A stretch of 64,000 nt of DNA from Hofstenia miamia (taxonomy: Eukaryota; Xenacoelomorpha; Acoela), in NCBI GenBank assembly GCA_004352715.1, contig SCFE01000044.1, positions 1,874,787 through 1,938,786 on the forward strand, in the 5' to 3' direction. Shown here one piece after another: positions 32,750 to 43,690 of this stretch (positions are counted from its first letter, which is position 1; each line of letters opens with the position of its first letter). The position numbers were made by a program, and so were the translations under genes. The notes beneath the pieces are model-generated. The model ran no database searches. It was not told the DNA's origin and worked only from the letters and a program-made list of their open reading frames with translations.

Positions 32750-33210
32750 ATTAGGACTTACTTGAGGATATTTTTTCAGTAATTAACATAATTGCATTGA
32801 TTGTAAAGGTGTTGGTTGATTTGTGCAGTGTTTTTTTAAATAATTTAGTAAAGGAGTGCGTTATTGAGATTGACCTATAAATTTTCATAATAAGGGGATC
32901 TCCATTTTTATATAAAAGGTTTATATCTGATTTTTTCATTATATCTGAAAATTCGTTTTCAACTATGCATTGATTAATTGCAAATGTTAGGTGGTTGCCA
33001 GCCAAATATAAGAAAAATTCTTAATTATGAAGAAAGGTAAATGAGTCGAATCTGAAGATTTATTAAAGTCTAGATTTCGTACAATAACTTCTAATTCTTT
33101 TGAGGCAGAAAACCTAAATTGCAACGTCGACTTACAATTTGATTGACTAAGTTCTGATAGATGAATTTTATAAAAATTGAAATTACGTAATTCTTTAAAT
33201 TTAAACATTT
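32750..33210 (-). pseudogene. LINE RT piece inside composite element B
   Basis: The minus strand reads NLDFNKSSDSTHLPFFIIKN, then NQCIVENEFSDIMKKSDINL, YRSISITHSFTKLFKK and NTFTINAIMLITEKI. This is the RT region N-terminal to motif A. The same piece, in the same position relative to the TIR, is in element A. Confidence 0.65.
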
Positions 33211-33457
33211 CTAGGTAGATTCTTTCGAAAACAGCTCGTCATATTGAATGCCCTGCTGACAATGGAAAATATAATCCTTTAAAAACATTTTAAAAATTTC
33301 CCTAAGCAAAAATATATTTCTGGTATTCATTGCTAAAATACTGTATAAAGATGACAATACGATAACACGTTATTAAAGTAATACTATACTTTAATTTATT
33401 AATAGCATGAAAGATTTGTTTTTGTAAATTATCTACTTTTGTGTATATGTGTTGCGT

Positions 33458-33502
33458 CATGGACTCCTAGATTATTATCTTATAATAATCTAGGAGTCCA
33501 TG
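33458..33502. repeat. Perfect hairpin, 21-bp arms, 3-nt loop
   Basis: 33458-33478 (CATGGACTCCTAGATTATTA then T) and 33482-33502 are exact reverse complements around a CTT loop. The matching place in element A has no such insert, so it is an addition of about 45 bp specific to copy B. Confidence 0.9.
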
Positions 33503-33779
33503 GTTGTGTGAAATCATTGATGCTATTCATATATATATATATANNNNNNNNNNNNNNNNNNNNNNNNNNNNNNNNNNNNNNNNNNNNNNNNNNNNNNNNN
33601 NNNNNNNNNNNNNNNNNNNNNNNNNNNNNNNNNNNNNNNNNNNNNNNNNNNNNNNNNNNNNNNNNNNNNNNNGACTTAGGAATATGTTTTGCCTGTCAGA
33701 CTAGCCGGTCAACCGGTTTCGGTTGACGCCAGTACCGGTCGGGTCGGTTCGACAATTTTGAGACCGGTTTACACCTATA

Positions 33780-34312
33780 TAATTCGGGGTTGCACACTCA
33801 AACAAAAAATTGAAAAAATATTGAGTTGCTATAAATTTACCAAACAACCATTTGAATACGAATTACAATGGACTTCGAGCATCTTTTGCCAAGAAATTTA
33901 GCCACCTTAGTTTTATACTCCATTTCGGTTGCATTTGAGATTTGACATTTGACTTCAGCGGTGCATGCAAGATTTTCTGATGGGGGATATTCAGAGAATT
34001 TTGCCCTGATTAATTAGGTATTTACATCACCTTGTAGGTCTTGAATAATTCTTTATTTGATATATAAATCGAATTTTAGTGAAAGCCTAGAACACTATAG
34101 GAAAGTTGATATCTTAAAATTTATATAGAATGAAAGCTCAACATCTGATAAGAAAATTAAAACAAAATTTAAATTTACAATAAAATAATTGATGTTGGGG
34201 CAGAAAATCTACATTATATGTTTAATACATTAAAAAATAATGTGTGAGACTTGTGACTGAATATTCATGACCATAGCTGTTTGTCAAGACCAATATTTGT
34301 CATTGCGCTTTA
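33780..34312. other. Non-coding DNA
   Basis: No coding or repeat content recognised between composite element B and the next TIR element. Confidence 0.5.
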
Positions 34313-35043
34313 TGCAGGCTGTTTCATCTCATCACACCGGATTTTTTTTACCACTGCATAATGTGGAACAGAATATGCATGATAACATATTTGGAAATAT
34401 GCACATTGAAATTCGAAGCTGTTTGTTAAAATTTCTTTTATGTACATTTTTGAAAAAATTGATTTATTTCATGTTCAGATCATAGCCAGATCATCCCCAA
34501 GACAATAAGAGCCCAATAAACAATAAAACGTTTTGAAGACATCTTATAACACGTCTTAAAATGGCTTAGAAGACAATTAGAGGACGTCTAGAAGCCGTTT
34601 ACAAGGCGTTTTACAATATCACTGGTTGCCACTAGATGGCATTCAGCAACGTTTAGAAATTCTGTCTTATAAGGCCCTTAGAAGACGTGCCATAACACTT
34701 TTTACGGCGTGTTATACCACTATAAGACGGATATAAAACGTTTTATTGTTTATTGGTAGTATAGAAATTTGAATAATGTTGAAGTTGCTGCGGCTGTTTC
34801 TCTTTCCATTACATTCGACTGTGAGAAAGCTCGTCGAATATTTTCAGAAATATTCCACAAAGAACAGCCACCAGCTCGTACATTTTACACCGGAAGAAAC
34901 ATTTTTGGAGCCTTGATTTCGTGATAACCACCAATCACTGAGCAAAACTTGTAGAGATTTGAAAAAAATTATCCACTTATAAAAACTCATTTTTTGCTTT
35001 TCAATACAAAAAATAATCGCGTGATGAACTGAAACACCCTGTA
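34313..35043. mobile_element. TIR element with TACAGGGTGTTTCA-type ends, hosting a nested MITE
   Basis: The left end TGCAGGCTGTTTCATCTCAT and the reverse complement of the right end, TACAGGGTGTTTCAGTTCAT, agree at most positions. TACAGGGTGTTTCA ends are common in Tc1/mariner-type MITEs of invertebrates. No transposase is visible. A different MITE is nested at 34513-34756, so this element is the older one. Confidence 0.5.
34513..34756. mobile_element. 244-bp MITE with 22-bp perfect TIRs
   Basis: Begins CCAATAAACAATAAAACG and ends with its inverse CGTTTTATTGTTTATTGG. The interior repeats the words ACGTCTTA, TTATAAGA and AGAAGAC, and the ends could fold back. No clear target duplication. A decayed relative lies at 51167-51290. 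Confidence 0.8.
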
Positions 35044-35049
35044 TAAGAC

Positions 35050-36310
35050 CTTCAGTAGAAAAATATTTTAGGGTGATAAGGCGTTCACTTCACATACAAG
35101 TAATAAGCAACTTTTCAAAAATATACATTTAACTCAGGGTTCCTAGGTAATTTCATATTTTCAATGTTGAATATCATCACAATGAGTAGCGTAGCGTGGA
35201 AGTTTATTGAAGTGGGGTCACTTGATATAAAATTTTCCAACAGCAAAATTTTATGGCAGTGAAATATAGTAATTTTCATTTTTGAAAATAGACACTTCTG
35301 CAACTCAGAAATCCTTATAATGATTATTGAATAAGTTGAAAAGTACATATATAATTAAGATGCAACGTTAATGACATATAGCTTTGCTAAAAATGTGAAA
35401 AAATTTTCAAATGCAAGAATCCTTCAACGAAAGTAACCAAGTTTTTTCACCTCATTAAAGTACCCTGCTCTGGCAAATACATTTAGGCAATCACGCATAA
35501 TCAAAAACAGTACCCGTAAACACACCATATGTGGACAGGAAATTTATTAATTTCACTAAGCATGTCTTATCAAGATGCAAGATACGTTCTGCAATACCTT
35601 TTACTCTCCTGGAACCATAGGCCGCAAAAATTTACTTAAGTTATGGGGTATGAATCCAAAAATATTTTACATAACTTTAAAACGTTGACTGAAAAAACAA
35701 GCTAAAAACGAAGAAAGGAAGTGAACGACTCCTCAAATTAACTGGAAAATGAGCGGAACAGTTTTGTCAGAATTGCTTTACAAAACCCATCGAAATCAAC
35801 GGGTCATTTGTACTCAAAGTTTCAAGAAGCCCATAAGAAAGTTGTCTCAACATCCACAGTTATTCTATTTACTGAAATGCTATTTAAAGTGTATATGCAT
35901 TATATAATGAGAATATTTTCAGTATAATGTTTAATAACTATGAAAAATTTCAACATCAATTGGCTTGATAGTTAAATTGTAGAAATTTTTTTATTCATTA
36001 CTGTAAGCCAGGTCCAATGCCCATGAAAACGGCACTTCACTGATTGCTTTTTTAAATGACTTTATCGATTTTCCAACTTTTTTCCAACTTTAAGACGTTC
36101 GATTGGCTTTTTCAAGAGTAGGTATCAGTAAAAAGTATTGACTAAGAGGGGATTAGAACTCTGAACATATTAAAGCCGAAGCTAAAATACAAAGATTTTG
36201 GATTTAAATGATGCCAAATGTGAATACATTTATAACATTTTCCCCAAATATAATTGAACTTTCTTAGTTTTAAGAAATGTACAGCATCGAAACTATGCCA
36301 CTTCCTTAAA
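35050..36310. other. Non-coding DNA
   Basis: No gene or repeat recognised on either strand. Confidence 0.5.
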
Positions 36311-36313
36311 AAT

Positions 36314-36450
36314 AAGGCCGTGGTTAGACTAGGTGTTTGGCAGCAAGAAGAGTTACGAACCACGTCACATCGCTAGTTATCCTGGCAGTTCAATTTTAAC
36401 AAAACGTGACAGATCACGCGTAACCAATCGCCTAGTCTAATCGTGGTCTA
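36314..36450. mobile_element. Small MITE with TIR around GATTAGACTAGG
   Basis: The left end GGCCGTGGTTAGACTAGGTG and the reverse complement of the right end, AGACCACGATTAGACTAGGC, match over the core TTAGACTAGG and partly outside it. Length about 135 bp, non-coding. Confidence 0.6.
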
Positions 36451-36844
36451 AGAGTAATAATATGAAAAATATTATTTCTATCAATACGTGAGATCAGAGT
36501 GACGAATACATCACAAATTACGTCAAGCCTTTTGGAAAATGCACTGAAGTATGTTAGACAACTGTTAGGCATTCAGATTTTTCGTGAAAAGGTCGCAATT
36601 CATTATCCTTATTATATTTAAATATATTTGGTAATTTACAAAATCGGGTTATTTCTTCTTAAAATTTGTATTCAATTTTTACGCTAAAGCATCTCTTTCA
36701 GGAAGGTTCAACACGTTAGCTAAATAATATCTACAGTTACAGGAATTTACATGCATGAAAATACTTTTTGGAAGTATGTGACAAGAATTATAATTCATGG
36801 GACTGACAATGATTAGATTCCTGCGGGAGCCAGGATTGCCGTTG

Positions 36845-37093
36845 ATATTGATTTTCACATGAATTGCTTTCAATCGAATTAAGTTTATTTTTAGAAATTT
36901 AAAAAATTTTCAAAGTTATAAAATGCGTTGCGTTCTCTTTATCGTAGTAGCTTTCATAATGATTGGTCCNATATTGATTTTCACATAAATTGCTTTCAAT
37001 CGAATTAAGTTTATTTAGAAATTTAAAAAATTTTCAAAGTTATAAAATGCGTTGCGTTCTCTTTATCGTAGTAGCTTTCATAATGATTGGTCC
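36845..37093. repeat. About 125-bp duplication around a single n (assembly artefact)
   Basis: 36845-36969 recurs at 36971-37093 with a 2-bp length difference and one substitution, with only the n at 36970 between. Unmerged overlap of two contigs or haplotypes. Confidence 0.85.
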
Positions 37094-37508
37094 AAAACAT
37101 GAAAATGAAATTTTGACGTAACAAAGTATTTTTTTACCTATTGATCTTACAACCATACCAAATAATTACACAATTCGCGGTTTTGATGTTTAAAAAAATT
37201 TTGCAATATGTTTTTGACCGAAAAGAAGCATTTGTACTTTATTGACTTTTATGCACCGTATTAATAATCGCTTAATACCTAAACATACACTAACCAGTTA
37301 AAAAATACATTTATCTTCGATTACTGGCGCTTTGAACATCTGGAAACGAGTCAAATTTTTTGAACCCGAACCGAATGATATGTAGCCGACCCAACCCGTA
37401 TTCCTAAATTTGACCCAATGCACCAAAACAAGCAAAATTAAATGTGCTTTCAAATGTAACTAGCTAGCCAGTAGTTAAAAATATAAATACTTTGCTATGA
37501 ATTGGTTT

Positions 37509-37847
37509 CAGTGTTGGAACTGTGCCTTGATTTTTCGACACGGGCACGGTACGAAACAAAAAAATTTTTAAGCACGAGTCCGGCAAATCACGAAAATTAA
37601 TAAATTTTTCGTTTTATTTAAAAAGGGATCTTAGACTAAACCTCTATGAATGAAATGTTTTTGGCGACCAATACTTTCAATATATTTATGCGTATTTTAA
37701 GGTAGGCACAAGCACGGCACGAACCCGAAATTTTCTATAAAAATGGTCACGGGCAAAGCACAAGCACGGCACGGCACGGACCGGGACAGTACGTCACTGT
37801 ACGGTACATCAAGGTACGATGTAAAGGACGGCACGGCTCCAACCCTG
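37509..37847. mobile_element. Non-autonomous hAT element, 339 bp, GC-rich ends
   Basis: The left end CAGTGTTGGAACTGTGCC and the reverse complement of the right end, CAGGGTTGGAGCCGTGCC, agree at 15 of 18 positions. Flanking octamers ATTGGTTT and ACTGGTTG (37501-37508, 37848-37855) agree at 6 of 8. The interior is full of GGCACGG/CGGCACG words near both ends. Confidence 0.7.
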
Positions 37848-37934
37848 ACTGGTTGACATACGACAAAAATGTTATATGTAACACACCACTTAATTGTCCA
37901 AAGTAGTGTTAAATCCTATGCATGTTGCAAACAA

Positions 37935-38741
37935 TTTATGTTAACGTTATTGATTAACACGACATAACCCGGTTTAAGGAAAGAAACTTCGATCGTACCC
38001 GGTCCCGAAAAAAGCTTACTCAACCCGCAGGTCTTGGCAACCCGCTTCCACCCCAGCTGGGCACGTCCATTTAGAGAACATACCTGCAAATATGGCAAAT
38101 TAGTGCCAAATCTTTNTTGTAATATACTCGGTAAAAGCAAGGGGGCGGGGTACTCCTTCTAGTAGCGAGATCATTTCATCCAAAGCAACGGAATGATATA
38201 GTAAGCTCAGAAAAGTTCGAAAGCCTTTGGGTTGAAATTGATAACCCTATCAAAAATTCACCTTTTAAAAAGCAATTAATTAATGTTTTATACTGCCCAA
38301 ATAAATGTTATACTAATGAATTTTTTGAACAACTTGAGAATGAAATTTCACTGGCCTACTTACAAAATAAAGATTTAATATTAATGGGTGATTGGAACCT
38401 AAATTACTTAAATAAACGTGATAATAAAACGATTAATCTCTTTTTTAATAATTTTAATTTTAAAACGGCAATGCCTTCATTCCTACAAGAATCGCAGCCA
38501 ACAGTGCAACTTTGATTGACTATATTGCACTGCCCGAAAATAATCTTGATTTCTTATACNTTTATGTTAACGTTATTGATTAACACGACATAACCCGGTT
38601 TAAGGAAAGAAACTTCGATCGTACCCGGTCCCGAAAAAAGCTTACTCAACCCGCAGGTCTGGTCAACCCGCTTCCACCCCAGCTGGGCACGTCCATTTAG
38701 AGAACATACCTGCAAATATGGCAAATTAGTGCCAAATCTTT
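37935..38741. repeat. 180-bp duplication flanking an n-bounded insert (assembly artefact likely)
   Basis: 37935-38114 recurs at 38561-38741 with about two differences. Between them, bounded by n at 38115 and n at 38560, lies a 444-bp segment with LINE content. The two n marks and the duplicated edges indicate a contig placed inside an unclosed overlap. Confidence 0.8.
38116..38559 (+). pseudogene. LINE APE endonuclease C-terminal half, frameshifted
   Basis: The plus strand reads ESLWVEIDNPIKNS, QLINVLYCPNK, LILMGDWNLNYLN (the GDFN-type block), then after a +1/-1 shift near 38480 RIAANSATLIDYIALPENN (the T-R...LIDYI block). It is the half of the endonuclease missing from the LINE at 4.9-5.4 kb, of the same family, but ends at an n on both sides, so its real genomic place is uncertain. 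Confidence 0.65.
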
Positions 38742-38935
38742 GGATTTTATTTTCAAATCCGTTCCAAATATTTGGTGATTATTTGCCAAATAATTGCCAA
38801 ATTTTCCAAATAATTTGCAAACTTTCCAAAAATTTGTCAAATATTTGGAAGGCTTCCATTTAAAAAAATATCCATTTTTATTAAAATATTTGTCAATTAT
38901 TTGACAAATTTTCCCAAAGTAATTACTAGGGGCAC
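38730..38935. repeat. Degenerate repeats of AAATATTTGGCAAAT
   Basis: Variants of CCAAATATTTGG, TTTGCCAAAT, ATTTGTCAAATATTT and ATTTGACAAAT recur about a dozen times on both strands, many of them self-complementary. Non-coding. Confidence 0.6.
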
Positions 38936-38939
38936 TTTA

Positions 38940-40250
38940 GCTTTATTCTGAGAGTGGCATGAGAAACTGGACTTGGACCGAAATATTGCAAAGATGAGGT
39001 AACTTTTAAAAACCTGAGCTGATAATATGCAAAAAATGCACTAAAGTCACTCCAAATGCACCAAGTGCGGAAGATGCTCCACAAGTGCTAATTAGCTTAC
39101 TGTAATTATAACTAGCAACAATTTCAAAGGAATATTTAGAAATATAAAATTTTAAAACATTGCAACTGTGTGAAGCATTTCATTGAAATACGTTATGAAT
39201 ATGTTGTAGGCAAACCATGTAGCACTGTTGATGTCGATATTCAAAAGAAATTTCTATTGATTTGAATTGATATGAAGTAAGAGCTCGTTGATTTGATTAG
39301 ATGCGAAATTTCTATATCAGTTTCAAGCCTGTGCGGGAGCTCACAGGAAGAAGTTTTCTTCCCGCGCCCACAGTACTCCCGCTTCAACTTCCGTAAAACT
39401 CCCATTGGAATCCCCATGAACTCAAAACATATAAACTTATGCACTTCTTACCTATACGACATTGTATTTTTGATAACTAAATGTTATTTGAAATCCAAGT
39501 GTGAGAGTACTTGTATGCTCATATCCACCCGAAATAGGCGCTCTCAGGAAACGCTCTCAAGCTTGTATTGCTATTTTGGATATTGCTAATGCTCTATATT
39601 TTGTAAGAGGAATGCTTCCAATTTGGAAAGATCGAAGTTTTCATCATTCCGCAATTCCCGGGCATCTTGCATATATCTCTTATATTCTGATTGGGCAAAG
39701 ATGGTACATCGTTCAGGATTAAATCTTCTTCACCTTCAGAAACTTAATCGAAAAACTACAATTCTTTATCTATTTTTTATTGGGTATAATGGGGTGAAAT
39801 TATATTGACGAGGCTAGCTTCTAATATATATAGAATTCTAAGAAATGCATCTACATATCTTTGATGAGTTTCTAAATTTTTAGAAAATAGACAAAAATGA
39901 TTAAATTGCTTAATTAAATAAATTTTGTTTTTGACTTATACCTCATTTGATCTTAACTTTTATGAAACATTATGCTATAAAAAATGTATTGAAAATGTTA
40001 CAGAGGACGGGAATGCCTTAATAGTGGCATACAATTCAGATTTGTTCATATTGACAATAAGCATCAAATATTAATTTACACATTAAAAAATTATGACTTC
40101 AAGATCAATATAATACTATGAAATACGATATGGATGATTGATGTAATATGTCTAAACTGCCATTAAGAATATTTCAATGGTATTTTAGATGGAGGACCTC
40201 AGAAATTCGACCCTTCACATGCACATTCAAATTCAAATGTTGATTTGATG
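38940..40250. other. Non-coding DNA with a GC-richer patch
   Basis: 39335-39420 is GC-richer, with TACTCCCGCTTC and CCCGCGCCC. Similar words occur at 41110-41200, so both may be ends of one decayed hAT-type element around the mariner relic. No gene recognised. Confidence 0.4.
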
Positions 40251-40900
40251 CATCCCATGATTTCAGCCTCCAACGGTAAAAAATACATAGTAAACAAGCT
40301 TGATAAGAACGTCAATACGAGTACAGTGCAGAGCTAATTAAAGGAAGCTGGAATTTTTAAAGGAATTCCTAAAAAAATATTTCTATTTACCTTCTCTTCA
40401 TGAAGAAAAGACACGAAATATTACAACTGATAGTGTAAACTTCTATTTTCATGATGTTTTCAAATCCATTGAAACACAGTTAAATTTTAGACTTCAAAAC
40501 ACTTCAAAGATGCAGTTACGCTTGGCGAAAATTCACTTTAAAATATTGGTCTGGGGAGCACTTTCATATCGAGGGTTACATTTGAAAATTATTGACGGAT
40601 TAGGTGCGATATGCTGCCAAAAAATGCAAATTTATAAATGATTTTGCCAGTTATGCAAACGCTCTTTTTCTCAGTTTATGGATTATGCAACAAGATGGGG
40701 TAAGCTTCAGACTTCAAGAGTCATCAAGGAATATTTCGCCAAACATGATATTCAAGTTCTTCAGTGATACCCAATTCATCCGATCTTAGCCCTATAGAGA
40801 GTGTTTGACAGATATTGAAAGACTATGTGGAAAATAAAAATTCAGAAAATCTGGCTGAATAAAGCTATGTATCGCAAACCTCAATTTTTGAAACATATGG
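40250..40900 (+). pseudogene. Tc1/mariner transposase relic
   Basis: Plus-strand pieces in three frames: STVQS and GIFKGIPKK (about 40320-40380, the DNA-binding part), VWGALSYRGLHLKIIDG (about 40548-40600), WIMQQDGVSF with the second catalytic Asp (40694-40696), VIKEYFAKHDIQVL, and SSDLSPIESV with the third Asp (40782-40784). A TGA at 40806-40808 replaces the conserved Trp of NVW, then QILKDYVENKNSENL follows. Transposases of this family cut and paste their element at TA sites. Frameshifts and the stop make it dead. TIRs were not found. Confidence 0.75.
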
Positions 40901-41727
40901 TAACATCTGATAAACTCAATTTCTAGTATGTCTCGAGATACAAGCGCAATTAATAGATTAAACTTTTACTACATGGTAACTACTCAAAAAAGCGGTTCCA
41001 TTTATGCGCTGTTTGTTTTAAACTTTGTTTTGATGTAATCGAAATTTGCGTCTTTGTTGATCCACTTTTTAGGCTTGAACTACATACAAAATCTTAAATT
41101 ATTGCTCCCAAGATTTTAAGAATCCACTCCCGCTCGCGCTTCTGCTCACTCTCACGCCCAGTTCAAAAAAATCCTCCCGATCAATAGTGCTCCCTCAAGA
41201 CTCTACAAAATGTTGAATCAAATAACGCATCAATCACTTGAGATTTTTGCAATTAGGTTATTATATAAAAATAGTATTATGAGGCCACTGTTTGATTTGA
41301 ACATAATTTTTTATGCGTGCTAACATCTCAACTACAGGAAAGATCCTAATTTATTATGTAAAATATATTTTATATCTTCACTAGAAAAGCAAGCATTAAT
41401 AACAAAAATTTATACTACACAGTCCGATGAATTGGAAGCTTTACTGGTCGTTGTTTATTGTAAATCTATCAAGATTATTCTGAAACAGCCATTGGCGTTC
41501 ACTTTAATATCTATCCTCATACGCATGGATATCCCCATCCCTATGAACTTGGGGTAGGGATACCCAATCCCGACGTCAATCTGGCACTTAAGCACATCTT
41601 CTATAAACAATAGCCCATGTATGCATTGTGTAAAATCAATACTATTTCAATTTACTTCAATACAAATGAATGCCAATATGAATTATTAATATTGAACAAA
41701 CATAGCCTTATAATTTGAAAACTTACT
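40900..41727. other. Non-coding DNA upstream of lectin gene 2
   Basis: A GC-richer patch at 41110-41205 and another with GGATATCCCCATCCC near 41530 look like fragments of non-autonomous DNA elements. No coding content. Confidence 0.4.
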
Positions 41728-41738
41728 ATCAATCTAGC
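41728..41738 (+). promoter_or_regulatory. Conserved 5'-leader motif ATCAATCTAGC
   Basis: Counterpart of 22444-22454, one mismatch, five bases before the gene 2 ATG. Confidence 0.4.
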
Positions 41739-41743
41739 TTCAT

Positions 41744-42011
41744 ATGCTGTGGACTTTAATTCTATTTATCAGCTTGATAAATAAAGTCTATTCCAAGAAT
41801 GGAATCTATATTCGAAGTTCCTATGAGTTAGGCGCCAAGCAAATATCAGTTCGTTTGGATTTGAAAGGTTTCAGTGAATGTGCATACCGCTTCGATCATT
41901 GTGATATCATCATATGGAAAAAGATCTTAAAAGTGTGCAAGTGTTATTCATATAGTGCTGAAACTAATATCACTTTCGATCCTACCGACATTAACTTTCT
42001 AAACAACATAG
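41744..42011 (+). CDS. Lectin gene 2 exon 1: signal peptide + N-terminal domain
   Basis: The ATG at 41744 starts a hydrophobic signal peptide (MLWTLILFISLINKVYS). SYELGAKQISVRLDLKGF, SECAYRFDHCD, IWKKILKVCKC and FDPTDIN follow. It ends AACATAG before GTAAAT, phase 1. Same C-x6-C-x11-C-x-C spacing as gene 1, with changes mainly outside the motif blocks. Confidence 0.8.
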
Positions 42012-43659
42012 GTAAATTTTATTATAATTCTATACATCTTTAGCATAAATTATTTTTTAATTTACAACAACCTTAAAACAGCAGTGAATAACTACAAACT
42101 TAATAACAGAAAGGAATGAAGAAAAAATTTTGTAGGAGATGGGTGCAGTCTTTGATTATGAACAGGAAACTTAAGATGTTCAGTTCAACCTGCAGCTACC
42201 CGCCCGTGGCTAATTCTTCTTTACCCGTGCCCGTAACAATTGTAACCGTACCAGCGATATATGTACAAATAGTAAGCAGTAATGGCTTAAGTTACAGAAT
42301 GTATTGGTTTCAATTATTCACTAAAATAGAAAATAAACAAATTGTATGATGTAATACTGAAAACTGTATAACAATTATAAAATAATCTAATGTAAATTTC
42401 CATGAATTATTAAAAGCAGTGAATACCATATATATATATATATTATGCTTAACCGATTTTTTAAAAAATTATTTAAAAAACTATATAAACAAACTTTAAA
42501 ATCTGTTAACAGATCTGTTCGAAAGATTTGTTTTATTATTGCTATAATTCACCAATCTTGCTAGTTAGTGAAGTGGCACGAAATTTACCCTTTAATGCTG
42601 AACAAATTTATTTAAAAGCATCATGTTTTTCACAGAAACCATCTCAGTTACAATGGCATTTGCAAGAGAATTTTGGTATTGTAAAGTACAATTTTGAACT
42701 TTTCCCGTATTCAACAAAATTTAGCAAGAAGCATCTTCAACAGATCGGTTAGTTTAAAATCCCCAGTTTGTGTTAAATGAATTTGTCAAGTTTAATAATA
42801 TGTTCAACAAGGGGGAAGTGAATTATGTGTGCACGCACGGTTGTGGTTTGGGTAAATAATTTCGAAAATGCTAGCATGATTTTACATTGTATGTTTCATA
42901 GGCAGTCATCAATACAGTAATATGATGCAGCGCAGAGAAATGTACATGGGCCTGTTTTGTGATCCTTCGCAAAACATTATTTTTGGTATATCAAAACAAA
43001 CTGCGTATGTTGAGAATTTATAATGAAGTCTACATGAAATTGAAAAACTTTAAATTGAGATTTACTTTCCATAACATTTCTTATAAATTCTATAGAATTA
43101 AATAGCGTTGAGCACATTTGTGCACACTGTTGGGTAGTCTGTTTTTTCATGTTGGCCTAATTTTCAAATTAATTGGCTCATGTCGATCTCTGGAAGGGCG
43201 TGATAATTAGAACGCAAATTGAATTCCTTGTATAAAATTCCAAATTATATTTGAGAAGGATTTTGTAAAGAAACAGCATGGTCGGAAGTGGTTTGCACAG
43301 TAACGTTGACTTCAGATGGGAAAACCTAAAGGCCTACATTAACTACACGGAAAAATGTGCATTCCACAAATTCCTGACAAGGGTGAAAAGAGGTTGATCT
43401 AATATAATTGATAGAATATGCAAAGCGTTTCACTTTGAAAAATATATTCACGTATTTTAATCAACAAGTTCTAATTCAGTAACAGCATTGTTGTTTATTG
43501 AGTTCTTCATTTAATCATTAGAATCAAACCCAACTAGATTATAACTTTTAATCTAGTTTTCCTTGATAAAAATACATTTTTTTCCTATCGAAGATTAATA
43601 TACATTTACTCTATTAATATAGCAAAGTCTTTTAGTTATTTTGTAATCTAAATACGTTA

Positions 43660-43690
<31 letters not shown>

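Larger units (their letters stand above)
32535..33779. mobile_element. Composite hAT-like element, copy B, carrying a LINE RT piece
   Basis: The left end CATAGGTGTAAACCGGTC is mirrored at the right by GACCGGTTTACACCTAT, a 17-bp perfect TIR. Both ends have a GC-rich ACCGGT-rich block of about 100 bp. The flanking sequence ATTCGTGG (32527-32534) versus ATTCGGGG (33782-33789, two bases beyond the TIR) may be the 8-bp target duplication. It contains a minus-strand LINE RT piece, a hairpin (33458-33502) and a gap of 129 N at 33544-33672. It is inverted relative to copy A, about 4.9 kb away. Confidence 0.7.

Noticed and set aside
38116-38741. LINE insertion with a 180-bp target-site duplication
   Set aside because: Target duplications of that length are not expected, and both borders carry n, so it is an assembly artefact.
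38730-38935. CRISPR-like array
   Set aside because: The repeats are short, degenerate, on both strands and without regular spacers; the genome is an animal one.
39241-39808. Overlapping open frames near 39.2-39.8 kb
   Set aside because: No domain, no splice signals in phase, and partly over a GC-rich element remnant.
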